Assembly: GCF_023016085.1 (NCBI RefSeq)
Contig: NZ_JALKBF010000001.1
Span: 62,001 to 126,000 of the forward strand
Reading direction: 5' to 3'
Source: Aliiroseovarius sp. F47248L
Lineage (GTDB): Bacteria; Pseudomonadota; Alphaproteobacteria; Rhodobacterales; Rhodobacteraceae
Length of the DNA: 64,000 nt
Translations under genes and position numbers: made by a program
The notes under the pieces: generated by a model
What the model saw: only the letters and a program-made list of their open reading frames with translations
What the model was told of the DNA's origin: nothing
Database searches by the model: none
In this document: positions 1 to 9,017 of the stretch, piece after piece
Layout of the letters: each line of letters starts with the position of its first letter
Position numbering within the stretch: the stretch's first letter is position 1

Positions 1-2
1 AT

Positions 3-518
3 GGCGAACGTGGGATGCAGACTTTTCTGATCACTGCGCAGTTGGACAAGCGCGTTGGCGCTGCACGGATTGGTAGTCGAATCGGGATCGGGTCTGATGC
101 TGATACATTTGCTGCCGGTGAAGACCTGTTTCAAAAAATAAAAGCGCGGTTGGATGCTGGTCCCTGCGCCTGTGTGTTTATTGACGAAGCGCAGTTCCTT
201 GAACCTGATCAGGTGTGGCAACTGGCGCGTGCGGTGGACGACCTTGGTGTGCCGGTCATGTGTTATGGATTGCGCGTGGATTTTCAGGGCAAGCTTTTTC
301 CCGGTTCCGCCGCCCTTTTGGCGCTGGCTGACGAAATGCGCGAGGTGCGCACAATCTGCCATTGTGGCAAGAAGGCCACGATGGTTGTGCGCCAAGACGG
401 GGAAGGTAACGTGATGACCGCAGGTGATCAGGTGCAGATCGGCGGGAACGAAAGCTATGTTTCGCTGTGTCGGCGACACTGGCGCGAGGCGGTGGGTGAT
501 ATTGCCACCGGGGCTTAG
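3..518 (+). CDS. tdk: Thymidine kinase, 5' end outside window
   Basis: Phosphorylates thymidine to dTMP with ATP in the pyrimidine salvage pathway (type II, TK1-like, cytosolic). The reading frame is open from base 3, and the visible 171 residues start inside the protein: the N-terminal P-loop of the family lies before the window. Visible family marks are the Walker B-like FIDEAQFL, the lasso-domain zinc ligands in CHCGKK, and the C-terminal YVSLCRRHW that supplies the last cysteine. An internal ATG at 15 exists, but the in-frame GERG just before it matches the family, so the gene is cut by the window edge rather than short. It converges on the dehydrogenase gene, with one base between the two stops. 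Confidence 0.93.
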   Translation, partial: GERGMQTFLITAQLDKRVGAARIGSRIGIGSDADTFAAGEDLFQKIKARLDAGPCACVFIDEAQFLEPDQVWQLARAVDDLGVPVMCYGLRVDFQGKLFPGSAALLALADEMREVRTICHCGKKATMVVRQDGEGNVMTAGDQVQIGGNESYVSLCRRHWREAVGDIATGA

Positions 519-519
519 C

Positions 520-1470
520 CTAGACGGGACTGACCAGCGGCTTGCCTGCCGCGAACGCCTCCAGATTGTCCATCGCCAGCATTCCCATTGCGGTCCGGAC
601 CTCCAGCGTCGCCGTGCCCAGATGGGGCAGCAACGTCACGTTTTCGCGGGCGATCAGAGCGTCCGGAACTTTGGGTTCGAACTCGTAAACGTCCAGCCCG
701 GCACCGGCAATTTGTACAGAGTCAAGCGCCGCGATCAGGGCGGTTTCGTCGACGATCTCGCCGCGGGCAATGTTGATCAGGATGGCGTGGGGTTGCATGG
801 CAACGAAGGTGTCAGGGCCGATCAAGTGCCGTGTATCCGCGCCGCCGGGGACCGCGATCACCAGAATATCGCAGGTGCGCGCCACTTCCCGAATGCTGTC
901 CATCTGTAGCGCCGGGAAGGGCAGGGATTTGGGCGAGCGGTTGAAAAACACCACATTCATCCCGAAACCATGGTGGCAACGGGCGGCGATGGCTTCGCCG
1001 ATCCGGCCCATGCCGATGATGCCCACAGTCTTGCCGGTAATGTGCAAGCCTAGCATCTGCGTCGGGTGCCAACCTTCCCATCGGCCCGCACGCACCATCC
1101 GTTCACCTTCACCCGCGCGACGTGCTGTCATCAGGATTAGCGTCATCGCTGTATCGGCGGTGGCATCTGTGACGGCGCCGGGCGTGTTGGACACGGCTAC
1201 GCCATGGGCGCGGGCGGCGTCCACGTCGATATGATTGTAGCCGACGCCGAAATTGGCCAACAGTTTGGCGCGAATGTTGTTAGCCGCCTTGAACACCTCG
1301 GCGGTATAGCAATCACCCAAAGTTGGCAGCACCAGATCGAAGCCGCGCAGGCTGGCGATCATTTCGTCTTGCGACAACGAGGTCGTTTCTGTGCGAAGAG
1401 TCACATCGAATGTTGCCCGAGCGCGATCAATCACGTTGTCGGGTAGGGCGCGCGAGATGAACAGCCGCAT
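520..1470 (-). CDS. D-2-hydroxyacid dehydrogenase (glyoxylate/hydroxypyruvate reductase-like)
   Basis: NAD(P)H-dependent reduction of a 2-oxoacid, probably glyoxylate or hydroxypyruvate to glycolate or D-glycerate; cytosolic. The 316 residues are full length for the family. The substrate-binding half carries NFGVGYNHID (about 73-82), the Rossmann motif is GMGRIG at 153-158, and the catalytic trio reads as Arg236 (NIARGE), Glu265 and His283 (LPHLGT). The exact substrate cannot be read from sequence; formate, phosphoglycerate and lactate dehydrogenases share the fold, but the NFGVGYNHIDV block favours the glyoxylate reductase/D-glycerate dehydrogenase subgroup. Its start codon abuts the stop of the csaA-like gene upstream on the same strand, so it is probably the last gene of a proC-csaA-dehydrogenase operon. 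Confidence 0.88.
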   Translation of the reverse strand: MRLFISRALPDNVIDRARATFDVTLRTETTSLSQDEMIASLRGFDLVLPTLGDCYTAEVFKAANNIRAKLLANFGVGYNHIDVDAARAHGVAVSNTPGAVTDATADTAMTLILMTARRAGEGERMVRAGRWEGWHPTQMLGLHITGKTVGIIGMGRIGEAIAARCHHGFGMNVVFFNRSPKSLPFPALQMDSIREVARTCDILVIAVPGGADTRHLIGPDTFVAMQPHAILINIARGEIVDETALIAALDSVQIAGAGLDVYEFEPKVPDALIARENVTLLPHLGTATLEVRTAMGMLAMDNLEAFAAGKPLVSPV

Positions 1471-1808
1471 CAGTACATCCGCGCGCCGTTTGGCACGGTC
1501 TTGTCCGGCGTCAACAGCACGATATCTTCGTTGTCATCGGGCAGCCCTAGCACCAGAACCTCGCTCATCACCGGGCCGATCTGGCGCGGGGGGAAGTTGA
1601 CAACGGCCAACACCTCTTTCCCCACCAGAGTGTCCGGCTCGTAATGCACGGTGATCTGGGCCGAGCTTTTCTTCTCGCCCAACTCCGGTCCAAAATCGAC
1701 CCATAGCTTGATAGCGGGCTTGCGGGCCTCGGGGAAGGGTTCGGCGCGCGTAATGGTGCCTTTGCGAATGTCGACCTTCAAGAAATCGTCAAAACTCAGA
1801 TCACCCAT
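1470..1808 (-). CDS. csaA: CsaA-like tRNA-binding (EMAP/OB-fold) protein
   Basis: Small 112-residue protein of the export-related chaperone CsaA family, which has the tRNA-binding OB fold found at the ends of methionyl- and phenylalanyl-tRNA synthetases. The segment VDIRKGTITRAEPFPEARKPAIK is replaced here by its hallmarks: VDIRKG near residue 11 and EARKPA near residue 26, followed by SSAQIT and VVNFPPRQIGPVMSEVL typical of CsaA. The start at 1808 (MGDLSF) is preferred over the in-frame ATG at 1850, because it begins the conserved domain and overlaps the end of proC by 8 bases, suggesting coupled translation. The chaperone role is known only for some homologues. Confidence 0.88.
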   Translation of the reverse strand: MGDLSFDDFLKVDIRKGTITRAEPFPEARKPAIKLWVDFGPELGEKKSSAQITVHYEPDTLVGKEVLAVVNFPPRQIGPVMSEVLVLGLPDDNEDIVLLTPDKTVPNGARMY

Positions 1809-2625
1809 TGGCAAGCTCCTTGGATCGGTTGGCAGCGGCGGCAACAGCACGAGATAGAAGGGCGGGGAAGCCGCTTTTTTCGTTCATCAAGACCTCAAGC
1901 GCAGCGGCAGTGGTTCCGCCTGGGCTTGTCACGTTCACCCGCAATTGGGTCGGATCGTCATCGGACTGCATCGCTAGGGCGCCCGCCCCGGCGACGGTCG
2001 CCTTGGCAAGCTGCATCGACAATTCCATCGACAATCCTTGAGCAGCGCCAGCAGCGGCGAGTGTTTCGATCAGGTGGAACACATAGGCCGGTCCTGAACC
2101 GGAAACACCTGTGACCGCGTCCATCTGGTGTTCGCCGTCGAGCCGGACCACCTGCCCAACGGCGGACAAAAGCGCCTCGGCCATGTCCATATGCACGGCG
2201 GTTGCATGATCGTTGCCGCACATTGCCGTGATCCCACGCGCGATGGCGGCGGGCGTGTTGGGCATGGCGCGAATGATCGGCGTCTGGTTCCCAAGCATAG
2301 CTTCATACGTCGAAATCGGTGTACCAGCGGCGACAGACAGAAAAAGCGTGGTGCCGTTGCCGTATCCAGCCAGCGTGGGCAGCGCATCCGCCATCATTTG
2401 AGGTTTGACGGCGACCAAAACGATGGCTGGGCTGTTAGGCAAGGTCGTGTTCAGGTTCACCCCTGTCCCAGATAGCCAATCGGATGGGTATGGATCATTC
2501 ACCCAGACCGACCCTGAGGGTAGCCCTTGCGCCAACCAGCCTTCCAGCATGGCGGACCCCATCTTGCCGCAACCCAGAAGCACAAGTCCGCGTGCCTCAA
2601 GCTTTTTCATGTTCCCAGCGCTCAT
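1801..2625 (-). CDS. proC: Pyrroline-5-carboxylate reductase
   Basis: Last step of proline synthesis: reduces 1-pyrroline-5-carboxylate to L-proline with NAD(P)H. The 274 residues match the usual length. The dinucleotide-binding loop is GCGKMGSAM near residues 18-26, followed by AVKPQ, RAMPNTPA and the C-terminal signature VSGSGPAYVF with the helix that ends in TSPGGTTAAALEVL. It is the first gene of a minus-strand run into csaA and the dehydrogenase, overlapping csaA. A strong intrinsic terminator lies between it and the YbjN-like gene upstream, so it probably has its own promoter. Confidence 0.96.
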   Translation of the reverse strand: MSAGNMKKLEARGLVLLGCGKMGSAMLEGWLAQGLPSGSVWVNDPYPSDWLSGTGVNLNTTLPNSPAIVLVAVKPQMMADALPTLAGYGNGTTLFLSVAAGTPISTYEAMLGNQTPIIRAMPNTPAAIARGITAMCGNDHATAVHMDMAEALLSAVGQVVRLDGEHQMDAVTGVSGSGPAYVFHLIETLAAAGAAQGLSMELSMQLAKATVAGAGALAMQSDDDPTQLRVNVTSPGGTTAAALEVLMNEKSGFPALLSRAVAAAANRSKELANG

Positions 2626-2682
2626 GATGGCTCCTTCATTATTGGGCTTATGGATAACGCGGGGCTTGGGCAGGGCGCCAGC

Positions 2683-2708
2683 AAAAAAGCCCAGCCGAAG
2701 CCGAGCTT
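2683..2708 (-). terminator. Intrinsic terminator of the YbjN-like gene
   Basis: Read on the minus strand, a 9-bp stem (with two G-T pairs) closes a TTCG tetraloop and is followed directly by six T residues. It lies 27-52 bases after the stop of the YbjN-like gene and before proC, so it should separate the two transcripts. Confidence 0.85.
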
Positions 2709-2734
2709 TGTCGTGAGAACATCATGTGGCCGGA

Positions 2735-3238
2735 TCAGGCGCGGCCATAGGCCTCGGCAATGGCGACCTGAAGCGCGTCGTCCACACTGCGATCGGCCCA
2801 ACAGACCAATTGGAAGGCCGGATAGAACCGTTCAGAAGTGGCAACCGCGCTTGAGATCAACTGGTCAATCTGCTGTGGGCTGACAATCTGTCCGCCATTC
2901 AGGGCCAGACCATAGCGATACACCATCAGTCGCTGTTCGTGCCAATAGGTGAACGCCCCGGTCCAACACATGTCATTGGTACGATTCAGCGCCTCGTAAA
3001 GGCGGGGCAGGCTTTGTTCGGGTGGTTCCATTTCAAACGTGCAGATCAGACGCAGGGTTTCGTCATAGGGCGACCAAGCCAAGGTCAGGGAATAGGTTCG
3101 CCATTGCCCTTCGACGGCCATCGCAATCTGGTCATCTGCTACACGGTCAAACTCCCACGCGTTGTGTTCCGCTATGGTTTCGACGATGTCGATGGGGTGA
3201 AGATCGTCACTTTCGATAAACTGCTCGGTCGCGGACAT
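2735..3238 (-). CDS. YbjN domain protein
   Basis: 167-residue cytosolic protein of the YbjN family, whose fold resembles type III secretion chaperones (CesT/Tir-like). The biochemical role is unknown; in E. coli the family is linked to motility and stress phenotypes. Visible family marks are the acidic N-terminus, then a beta-rich middle section with LTLAWSPYDETLRLICTF-type strands, LYEALNRTND, and a C-terminal helix containing FYPAFQLVCWA. No signal peptide or membrane segment. It is a single-gene unit closed by the terminator at 2683-2708, and is transcribed away from lolC/E across a 326-base gap. Confidence 0.85.
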   Translation of the reverse strand: MSATEQFIESDDLHPIDIVETIAEHNAWEFDRVADDQIAMAVEGQWRTYSLTLAWSPYDETLRLICTFEMEPPEQSLPRLYEALNRTNDMCWTGAFTYWHEQRLMVYRYGLALNGGQIVSPQQIDQLISSAVATSERFYPAFQLVCWADRSVDDALQVAIAEAYGRA

Positions 3239-3564
3239 TGTGTTGTCCTTCCCTTCGTTTCAGCCTTACGGCGCTTTGTGCAGATGGTCTGCCAAGACCA
3301 AATGCGGCCACTAAGACTTGATGCCTGTACTAGGTTCGGCGTTCTGCGCACCTTGCCCTTACTAGATATGGTGTCAGGTCACTGACTCTCTGTAAAGACA
3401 AACTTTCGCAGGTGAAGCAGTTGTCCACAGAAAACATTTGTTTCTCCACAGGTTAACAGGGAATGACGGGAAAGGCGGAACCAAGCCAGTTTTATTGGGC
3501 CTGCTTGACGTTACCCCTCCGAACCCCCAACTTGCCGCGAAAGATCAGAGTTCAGGAGACACAG
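3239..3564. other. Intergenic region between the YbjN-like gene and lolC/E
   Basis: This 326-base gap separates divergent genes and must hold both promoters. I see no RNA gene or small coding frame that stands out. Two near-consensus DnaA-box words are present at 3421-3429 (TTGTCCACA) and 3442-3450 (TTCTCCACA), in the same orientation and 21 bases apart. A weak TTGACG -35-like word sits at 3505-3510. The lolC/E ribosome-binding site is at 3554-3558. Confidence 0.5.
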
Positions 3565-4851
3565 GTGTCCAAAAACACAGCCCCGTTTTCACGGTTCGAG
3601 TGGCAGATTGCGTGGCGATACCTTCGGGCGCGCCGCGCTGATGGGGGCGTCAGCACGATGACCTGGATCAGTCTGATCGGAATTACGCTGGCCGTCGCTG
3701 CTCTGATCATCACACTGGCGGTGCGCACCGGGTTTCGCGACGAGTTTGTTGATACGATCCTTGGCGCCAATGCTCATGTTGAAGTCTTTGCCCAAAGCTA
3801 TGTGAACGAGAATGGGCAGGTCGAACAGTCGATAACCGATTTTGGCGGCTGGGCAGACCGCATCGCGCAAGTGCCCGGAGTTCTGCGGGCGGCCCCGTTG
3901 ATCAAAGGGCAGGTCATGGCAAACTCTGGTCAGAACAATGCTGGTGTTGAAGTTTTTGGCATCACTTATCACGACCTGCTTGCCATCCCGCGCGTGGCCA
4001 AGCCCGAGAGCTTTCTGGGCGACATCACCGCGTTCGAGGACGGGATTGCCATCGGGTCCGGTGTGGCGGCTGAACTGGGTGTCGGGTTGGGTGATAAGAT
4101 CAAGATCATCTCGCCCAATGGGGTGAAAACCGCGTTTGGTACCAGTCCGCGAGTCAATGCCTATGACGTGACCTATATCTTCACCGCAGGACGCTGGGAC
4201 ATCGACCGCACACGTGTTTATCTACCGTTTGCCGAGGCACAGAGCTTTTTCAACCGCGAAGGCACCGCCGACCAGATCGAGGTGATTGTCGAAGATCCCG
4301 AACGCGTGGATCGGTTGATCGAGGACATTTTGTCTGCCACCGAAGAGCCATCGTCCTATTGGACCTGGCGCGACCGCTCGGGCGCGTTCCTGCGGGCGCT
4401 GGATATGGAGGACAACGTGATGTTCATCATCCTGTCCGTTCTGGTGCTGATCGCGTCGATGAACATCACCTCGGGCCTGATCATGCTGGTGAAGAACAAG
4501 GGGCGCGACATCGGCATCCTGCGCACCATGGGCCTGACCGAGGGGTCGATCCTGCGGGTGTTTTTCCTGTGCGGATCGCTGACGGGGATCGTCGGCACCA
4601 TCGCAGGGGTCATCCTTGGCTGCCTGTTCGCAATCAATATCGACGCCATCTTCTCGGCGGTAAATTACTTTGCCGGGGGCGGGGTGTGGGACCCATCAAT
4701 TCGCGGTATCTATCGCCTGCCGGCGAAACTGGAGTTCTGGGACGTGGCGTCCGCCGTGGGCCTGTCTCTGACCCTGTCTTTCCTTGTCACCCTGTTTCCG
4801 GCGCGCAAGGCGGCCCGGATGAACCCGGTCGAGGCGCTGCGCTATGAATAA
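3565..4851 (+). CDS. lolC: Lipoprotein-releasing ABC transporter permease (LolC/LolE family)
   Basis: Inner-membrane permease that, with LolD, extracts outer-membrane lipoproteins and passes them to LolA. I chose the GTG start at 3565, giving 428 residues, because AGGAG lies 7 bases upstream and the frame before it has no family similarity. One membrane segment near residues 25-50 ([20 protein letters not shown]) is followed by a large periplasmic MacB-like domain, and three more segments form the C-terminal FtsX domain containing [13 protein letters not shown]. Only one permease gene is next to lolD, so a single LolC/E-type (LolF-like) homodimer is likely, as in many alphaproteobacteria. The stop overlaps the lolD start by 8 bases. 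Confidence 0.93.
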   Translation: MSKNTAPFSRFEWQIAWRYLRARRADGGVSTMTWISLIGITLAVAALIITLAVRTGFRDEFVDTILGANAHVEVFAQSYVNENGQVEQSITDFGGWADRIAQVPGVLRAAPLIKGQVMANSGQNNAGVEVFGITYHDLLAIPRVAKPESFLGDITAFEDGIAIGSGVAAELGVGLGDKIKIISPNGVKTAFGTSPRVNAYDVTYIFTAGRWDIDRTRVYLPFAEAQSFFNREGTADQIEVIVEDPERVDRLIEDILSATEEPSSYWTWRDRSGAFLRALDMEDNVMFIILSVLVLIASMNITSGLIMLVKNKGRDIGILRTMGLTEGSILRVFFLCGSLTGIVGTIAGVILGCLFAINIDAIFSAVNYFAGGGVWDPSIRGIYRLPAKLEFWDVASAVGLSLTLSFLVTLFPARKAARMNPVEALRYE

Positions 4852-5536
4852 CTCCGTCCTGCACCTCTCGGGCATCGAAAAGACCTATAACGAAGGCACG
4901 CCCGGCGAAATCCGGGTTCTGCGCGGCGCCGATCTTCAGATCGCGCGGGGTGAGGTCGTGGCGCTGGTCGCGCCCTCGGGGTCCGGTAAATCGACGCTTC
5001 TACATATCGCGGGGCTGCTGGATACGGCAGACGCGGGGCAGGTGGCGATCAACGGGCAGGACATGGGCGCGCTGTCGGACCGCAGGCGTACTGCGGCGCG
5101 ACGCAATCAGGTGGGCTTCATCTATCAGTTCCACCACCTGCTGCCGGAATTTACCGCGCTGGAGAACATCGTCTTGCCGCAACAGGCAAATGGTATCGAC
5201 GACAAAGCGGCCCGCGATCATGCGATGGAACTGATGACGCGGGTCGGCGTCGATACACGCGCGACGCACCGGCCCGCAGAGCTGTCAGGCGGAGAACAAC
5301 AACGCGTTGCCTTCTGTCGGGCGCTGGCCAACCGCCCCGCGCTTTTGCTGGCGGACGAGCCGACGGGCAACCTTGACCCCGACACCGCCGACACGGTCTT
5401 TGCCGCGCTGATGGAGCTGGTGCGCGACACTGGCCTGTCGGCCCTGATCGCCACCCACAATCTTGAGCTTGCCGCGCGGATGGATCGAACGCTCAGGCTG
5501 GATGCGGGCGTGATCGTGGACGGAGCGGGCATATAA
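4844..5536 (+). CDS. lolD: Lipoprotein-releasing system ATP-binding protein LolD
   Basis: Cytoplasmic ATPase of the Lol exporter. All ABC elements are present in 230 residues: a P-loop at about 43-50, Q-loop ([12 protein letters not shown]), signature [15 protein letters not shown], Walker [10 protein letters not shown] followed by NLDPDT, and the switch histidine in IATHN. The P-loop reads APSGSGKS, with Ala in place of the usual first Gly; the lysine and serine that bind ATP are intact, so activity is not in doubt. The start lies inside the last codons of the permease gene, so the two are translationally coupled. Confidence 0.94.
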   Translation: MNNSVLHLSGIEKTYNEGTPGEIRVLRGADLQIARGEVVALVAPSGSGKSTLLHIAGLLDTADAGQVAINGQDMGALSDRRRTAARRNQVGFIYQFHHLLPEFTALENIVLPQQANGIDDKAARDHAMELMTRVGVDTRATHRPAELSGGEQQRVAFCRALANRPALLLADEPTGNLDPDTADTVFAALMELVRDTGLSALIATHNLELAARMDRTLRLDAGVIVDGAGI

Positions 5537-5628
5537 GCGCAAATCGCCGCCGCCCAAACCACCTTCCAGTTGAACGCAAACCAGCGCGTGATACTCTGCC
5601 CTCAACACCCCAACCCAAGCGAGGTTCC

Positions 5629-6042
5629 ATGCTGCGCACCGCCCTGATCATCCCCGCCCTGACCCTGACCCTTGCCGCCTGCGGGCCGGATGGGTTGTTC
5701 ACCGCAAGCACCGATAAAGTTGACGTGACGGACGAGACCGGCGCGCAAATCTTTGCAGAGAACTGCGAGTCCTGCCACGGGGCGGACGCCAAGGGCGGCG
5801 CGATGGCAGGTGCCCCCGACCTGACCACATTAACCGCCCGCCACGGCGGCAAATTCCCCGCGCGCTATGTCATGTCCACAATTGACGGCTATGCCCAAGG
5901 CACCCACCGCGGACCCATGCCCGAATTCGGCGCCTATCTGGAAAGCGAAATGGAGGTCTGGGTGGACGAAAAAGGCGTGCAAACCCCGACGCCAGGGGCC
6001 TTGGTGCGGCTGGCGGAGTATTTGGAGAGTGTGCAGGGGTGA
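5629..6042 (+). CDS. c-type cytochrome lipoprotein
   Basis: 137-residue monoheme cytochrome c, probably an electron carrier anchored in the periplasm. A lipoprotein signal ends in the lipobox LAAC (Cys18). The heme-binding motif CESCH is at 46-50 and the likely axial methionine is Met97 in HRGPMPEFG. The fold is that of small class I cytochromes. The redox partner is not apparent from the neighbours: lolD upstream and parE downstream are unrelated, and no oxidase genes are near. A leader of 92 bases separates it from lolD. Confidence 0.85.
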   Translation: MLRTALIIPALTLTLAACGPDGLFTASTDKVDVTDETGAQIFAENCESCHGADAKGGAMAGAPDLTTLTARHGGKFPARYVMSTIDGYAQGTHRGPMPEFGAYLESEMEVWVDEKGVQTPTPGALVRLAEYLESVQG

Positions 6043-6064
6043 GGTTTCGCCCGGCTGATAGGCC

Positions 6065-6194
6065 GGGCAGCGCCCGACCCTCCCCACGGGAGGGCGCTTT
6101 TGCAACGTTATCAGCACACGGAATGGGTTCGGGGGTTGTGAGTGGTTGCCTCACGAGAGCTGAACGAGCGCCCACCCAGGGTCGGGCGCTGCCC
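6065..6194. repeat. 17-bp inverted repeat with hairpins (REP-like)
   Basis: The 17 bases at 6065-6081 (GGGCAGCGCCCGACCCT) recur as their exact reverse complement at 6178-6194. Each arm can also fold locally: 6078-6094 has a 7-bp CCCTCCC/GGGAGGG stem, and 6168-6190 an AGCGCCC/GGGCGCT stem. The element lies in the gap between the cytochrome c gene and the AT-rich HEPN-like gene. It could be a dispersed palindromic intergenic repeat or the scar of an insertion; only a genome-wide count can tell. Confidence 0.55.
6078..6101 (+). terminator. Possible terminator of the cytochrome c gene
   Basis: A perfect 7-bp stem CCCTCCC/GGGAGGG with a 3-base loop is followed by CGC and TTTT, 36 bases after the cytochrome c stop. 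The run of T is short and offset by three bases, so efficiency is uncertain. The hairpin overlaps the left arm of the inverted repeat. Confidence 0.5.
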
Positions 6195-6197
6195 TAG

Positions 6198-6905
6198 TCA
6201 TACTTCTTTGTCCGAACTGCGGTTTTTTTCGAGCTCGGACAAAGGGGGGACTAAATCCCAAAAATCAGAACAGTATCGCTTTGCTACACTTAACTGATCT
6301 TCGCAGTTGACTACATGAAATGTCCAAATTCTTATTGCTTCTTCAGTGAGCCTAGCGCATTGATTTGCAAGTTTAATTACTTGTCGATAATTCACCTTTC
6401 TCACTTCGTAGCCAGACCTTTCAAGCTTTCGGCGGTGACCACTGATGTTCTCGAGATGATGCGCCAGAATCTCGTCGCGATGGATCTTTACCGCATCGAA
6501 CTCAGGACTTTTCAAAGCATTTTCGACATTCTCGGCAAGACTTTCGATTGAAGATCTGACTTTGCCAATCTCAAAAAATTCCTCCGGCCAATCAGGATGT
6601 GCTTGTCTTCGAGCGTTTTCAATATGTTGCTCCATGCCTTGAATGGACCTGACGAACGTCGGAAGCGAGTTTCCATGATTGTCCAGGATCCGGCAAACGA
6701 ACATGACCATACTGCCGATGACAGCCTGAACAGCAGTATCTAGGGCGTGCCCAGAAAAGGAATCGTTGATAACTTTGGTGACTCTTTCGTTCCCGACTAC
6801 CGCATCCATAAAGGCCACTTCCCATAGCGAAGCAGTGAGTCTTTTTTCTAGTTCTGCAGCTACTTGGTCCAGCTTCTGAGTGTTTTTACTTGGGCTTTTT
6901 ATCAT
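6198..6905 (-). CDS. AT-rich accessory protein with HEPN/AbiU2-like motif
   Basis: 235-residue, largely helical protein with no signal peptide; not firmly recognised. Residues 143-150 read RDEILAHH inside a helical context, resembling the R-x(4-6)-H RNase motif of HEPN domains and especially the RDK..AH pattern of AbiU2-like proteins. A following helical region (VNYRQVIKLANQCARLTEEAIRIW by position 167-190) also fits that family. HEPN proteins often act as toxins or abortive-infection RNases, but no antitoxin-like partner is adjacent. Base composition is strikingly AT-rich (the line 6241-6300 is 40 percent G+C, neighbours near 60), pointing to horizontal acquisition. It ends next to a 17-bp inverted repeat. 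The family call is inference. Confidence 0.6.
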   Translation of the reverse strand: MIKSPSKNTQKLDQVAAELEKRLTASLWEVAFMDAVVGNERVTKVINDSFSGHALDTAVQAVIGSMVMFVCRILDNHGNSLPTFVRSIQGMEQHIENARRQAHPDWPEEFFEIGKVRSSIESLAENVENALKSPEFDAVKIHRDEILAHHLENISGHRRKLERSGYEVRKVNYRQVIKLANQCARLTEEAIRIWTFHVVNCEDQLSVAKRYCSDFWDLVPPLSELEKNRSSDKEV

Positions 6906-6920
6906 TGATAAGTTTAACCC

Positions 6921-8879
6921 TCAAACATCCAACTCCTCCACAAACTTCGCGTTTTCCTGAATATACTGGAATCGCAGTTCCGGCTTTTTCCCCATGAGTT
7001 GCTCAACCAAGGCCGCCGTTTCACCTGGTTCATCCTCGTCAATCGTGACGCGGATCAGCTTGCGGGACGCCGGGTCCATCGTGGTTTCTTTCAGGTCTTT
7101 CGCGTCCATCTCGCCCAGACCCTTGAACCGGCTAACGTCGATTTTCCCTTTGCCGCCCAGACCTTTTTCCAGCCACGCGTCCCGCTCGGCTTCATCAAGG
7201 CAATAGACGCGTTTGGCGCCTTGGGTCAGGCGGAACAGGGGCGGGCAGGCCAGATACAGGTGGCCTGCGTCGATCATCGGGCGCATTTGGGTGAAGAAGA
7301 ACGTCATAAGCAGCGCCGCGATATGCGCACCGTCGACATCCGCGTCAGTCATGATGATGATTTTGTCATAGCGCAGGTCGTCGACGTTGAACCGCGTGCC
7401 CAGCCCCACACCCAAAGCTTGGGTCAGGTCGCTGATTTCGGCATTGGTGCCGATCTTTGAGCTGGCCGCGCCCAACACGTTCAGGATTTTGCCGCGCAGG
7501 GGCAGAAGCGCCTGCGTTTTACGATTGCGCGCCATTTTGGCGGACCCGCCTGCGCTGTCGCCCTCGACAATGAACAACTCGGTCCCTTCGCGGCTGGTGG
7601 CGGAACAATCGACCAGCTTGCCAGGCAGGCGCAGCTTCTTGGTGGCGGTCTTGCGGGCGGTTTCTTTCTCCTGCTTGCGGCGCAGACGTTCCTCAGCCCT
7701 GAGCACAAGGAAATCAAGGATTGCACCGGCGGATTTCGTGTCGGCGGCCAGCCAGTTGTCAAAATGGTCGCGCACGGATTGTTCGACCATCTTGTTGGCG
7801 CTTTCGGTCGACAGCCGGTCCTTGGTCTGCCCCACGAAGGACGGATCGGCGATGAAACAAGACACCAGCGCGCAGCCGCCTGTCATCAGGTCATCGCGGG
7901 TGATGTTGGCGGCTTTCTTGTTGCCCACCAATTCGCCATAGGACTTGATCCCTTTCAGGATCGCGGCCCAGAAGCCGGTGACATGCGTGCCACCTTCGGG
8001 TGTCGGTACCGTATTACAATAGGACTGGATGTAGCCATCGCGCGACGGCGTCCAATTGATCGCCCATTCGACATATCCGGGTTCACTGAAACGCTCACGA
8101 AACTCGACCTTTCCGGCGAAGGGTTGATCGGCATAGACCGACGCACCGCCCAGCGTTTCCTTGAGGTAATCGGCAAGCCCGCCGGGAAAGTGGAACGACG
8201 CCTCGGTCGGGGTTTCGCCGTCGTCAATGTGCGACTTCCAACGGATCTCGACACCCGAAAACAGATAGGCCTTGGACCGCACCATGGTGAACAGCCGCTT
8301 GGGCTTGAAACGGTGGTGGCCAAATATTTCCTCGTCTGCGTGGAAGGTGACATCCGTGCCCCGCCGGTTGGGGGCCGCGCCAACCTTCTCAACCGGGCCC
8401 AGGGGGATGCCGCGCGAAAACCGTTGTTCGAACAGTTCCTTGTTCTTGGCAACCTGCACGACCATCGTATCAGACAGGGCATTCACAACGGACGAGCCAA
8501 CCCCATGCAATCCGCCTGATGTCTGGTAAGCCTTGCCAGAAAACTTGCCGCCCGCATGCAGAGTGCACAGGATCACTTCCAACGCCGATTTGTCGGGAAA
8601 CTTCGGGTGCGGATCTATCGGGATGCCGCGCCCGTTGTCGCGGACGGTGACGGCATAATCTGCATGCAGTTCAACCTCGATCCGGTTGGCATGGCCCGCT
8701 ACAGCCTCGTCCATAGAGTTATCAAGAATTTCGGCGACCATATGGTGCAACGCGCGTTCATCTGTGCCGCCGATATACATGCCCGGTCGCTGGCGAACAG
8801 GCTCCAACCCCTCCAGCACCTCGATCGAGGATGCATCATAGGTATCGTGGCCCTGATCAGCCAGAAGATCGTTGCTCAT
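6921..8879 (-). CDS. parE: DNA topoisomerase IV subunit B
   Basis: ATPase subunit of topoisomerase IV, which decatenates daughter chromosomes with ParC. The 652 residues hold the GHKL ATPase ([24 protein letters not shown]), a transducer domain, and the TOPRIM domain with EGDSAGGSA and DADVDGAHI, ending in the [12 protein letters not shown] tail. Length and the [19 protein letters not shown] block favour ParE over GyrB. The start at 8879 (MSNDLLADQ) is preferred because an AGGGC motif precedes it; an in-frame ATG at 8897 would add six residues. parC is not in the window. Confidence 0.95.
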   Translation of the reverse strand: MSNDLLADQGHDTYDASSIEVLEGLEPVRQRPGMYIGGTDERALHHMVAEILDNSMDEAVAGHANRIEVELHADYAVTVRDNGRGIPIDPHPKFPDKSALEVILCTLHAGGKFSGKAYQTSGGLHGVGSSVVNALSDTMVVQVAKNKELFEQRFSRGIPLGPVEKVGAAPNRRGTDVTFHADEEIFGHHRFKPKRLFTMVRSKAYLFSGVEIRWKSHIDDGETPTEASFHFPGGLADYLKETLGGASVYADQPFAGKVEFRERFSEPGYVEWAINWTPSRDGYIQSYCNTVPTPEGGTHVTGFWAAILKGIKSYGELVGNKKAANITRDDLMTGGCALVSCFIADPSFVGQTKDRLSTESANKMVEQSVRDHFDNWLAADTKSAGAILDFLVLRAEERLRRKQEKETARKTATKKLRLPGKLVDCSATSREGTELFIVEGDSAGGSAKMARNRKTQALLPLRGKILNVLGAASSKIGTNAEISDLTQALGVGLGTRFNVDDLRYDKIIIMTDADVDGAHIAALLMTFFFTQMRPMIDAGHLYLACPPLFRLTQGAKRVYCLDEAERDAWLEKGLGGKGKIDVSRFKGLGEMDAKDLKETTMDPASRKLIRVTIDEDEPGETAALVEQLMGKKPELRFQYIQENAKFVEELDV

Positions 8880-8970
8880 AGATTTTTTGCCCTGCATGCT
8901 GCTTTGCTTTGCTATTTGGTGTAGTATGACAGAGCACCCCGACCGGGAAAAGGGCGGGTATGCAACTTGA

Positions 8971-9000
8971 TTGTATTAAAAGACCTTTTTTTGCTAAGAT
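8971..9000 (+). promoter_or_regulatory. Candidate promoter of the PLP decarboxylase gene
   Basis: TTGTAT at 8971-8976 and TAAGAT at 8995-9000 are 18 bases apart in an AT-rich stretch, 17 bases before the chosen GTG start at 9018. Position and spacing fit a sigma-70-type promoter, but the match is imperfect. Confidence 0.4.
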
Positions 9001-9017
9001 TTTTGAAGGACCGGATT

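Noticed and set aside
3421..3450. Replication origin suggested by the DnaA-like words
   Set aside because: Two imperfect boxes without clustered repeats, an AT-rich unwinding element or adjacent replication genes are not enough for oriC.
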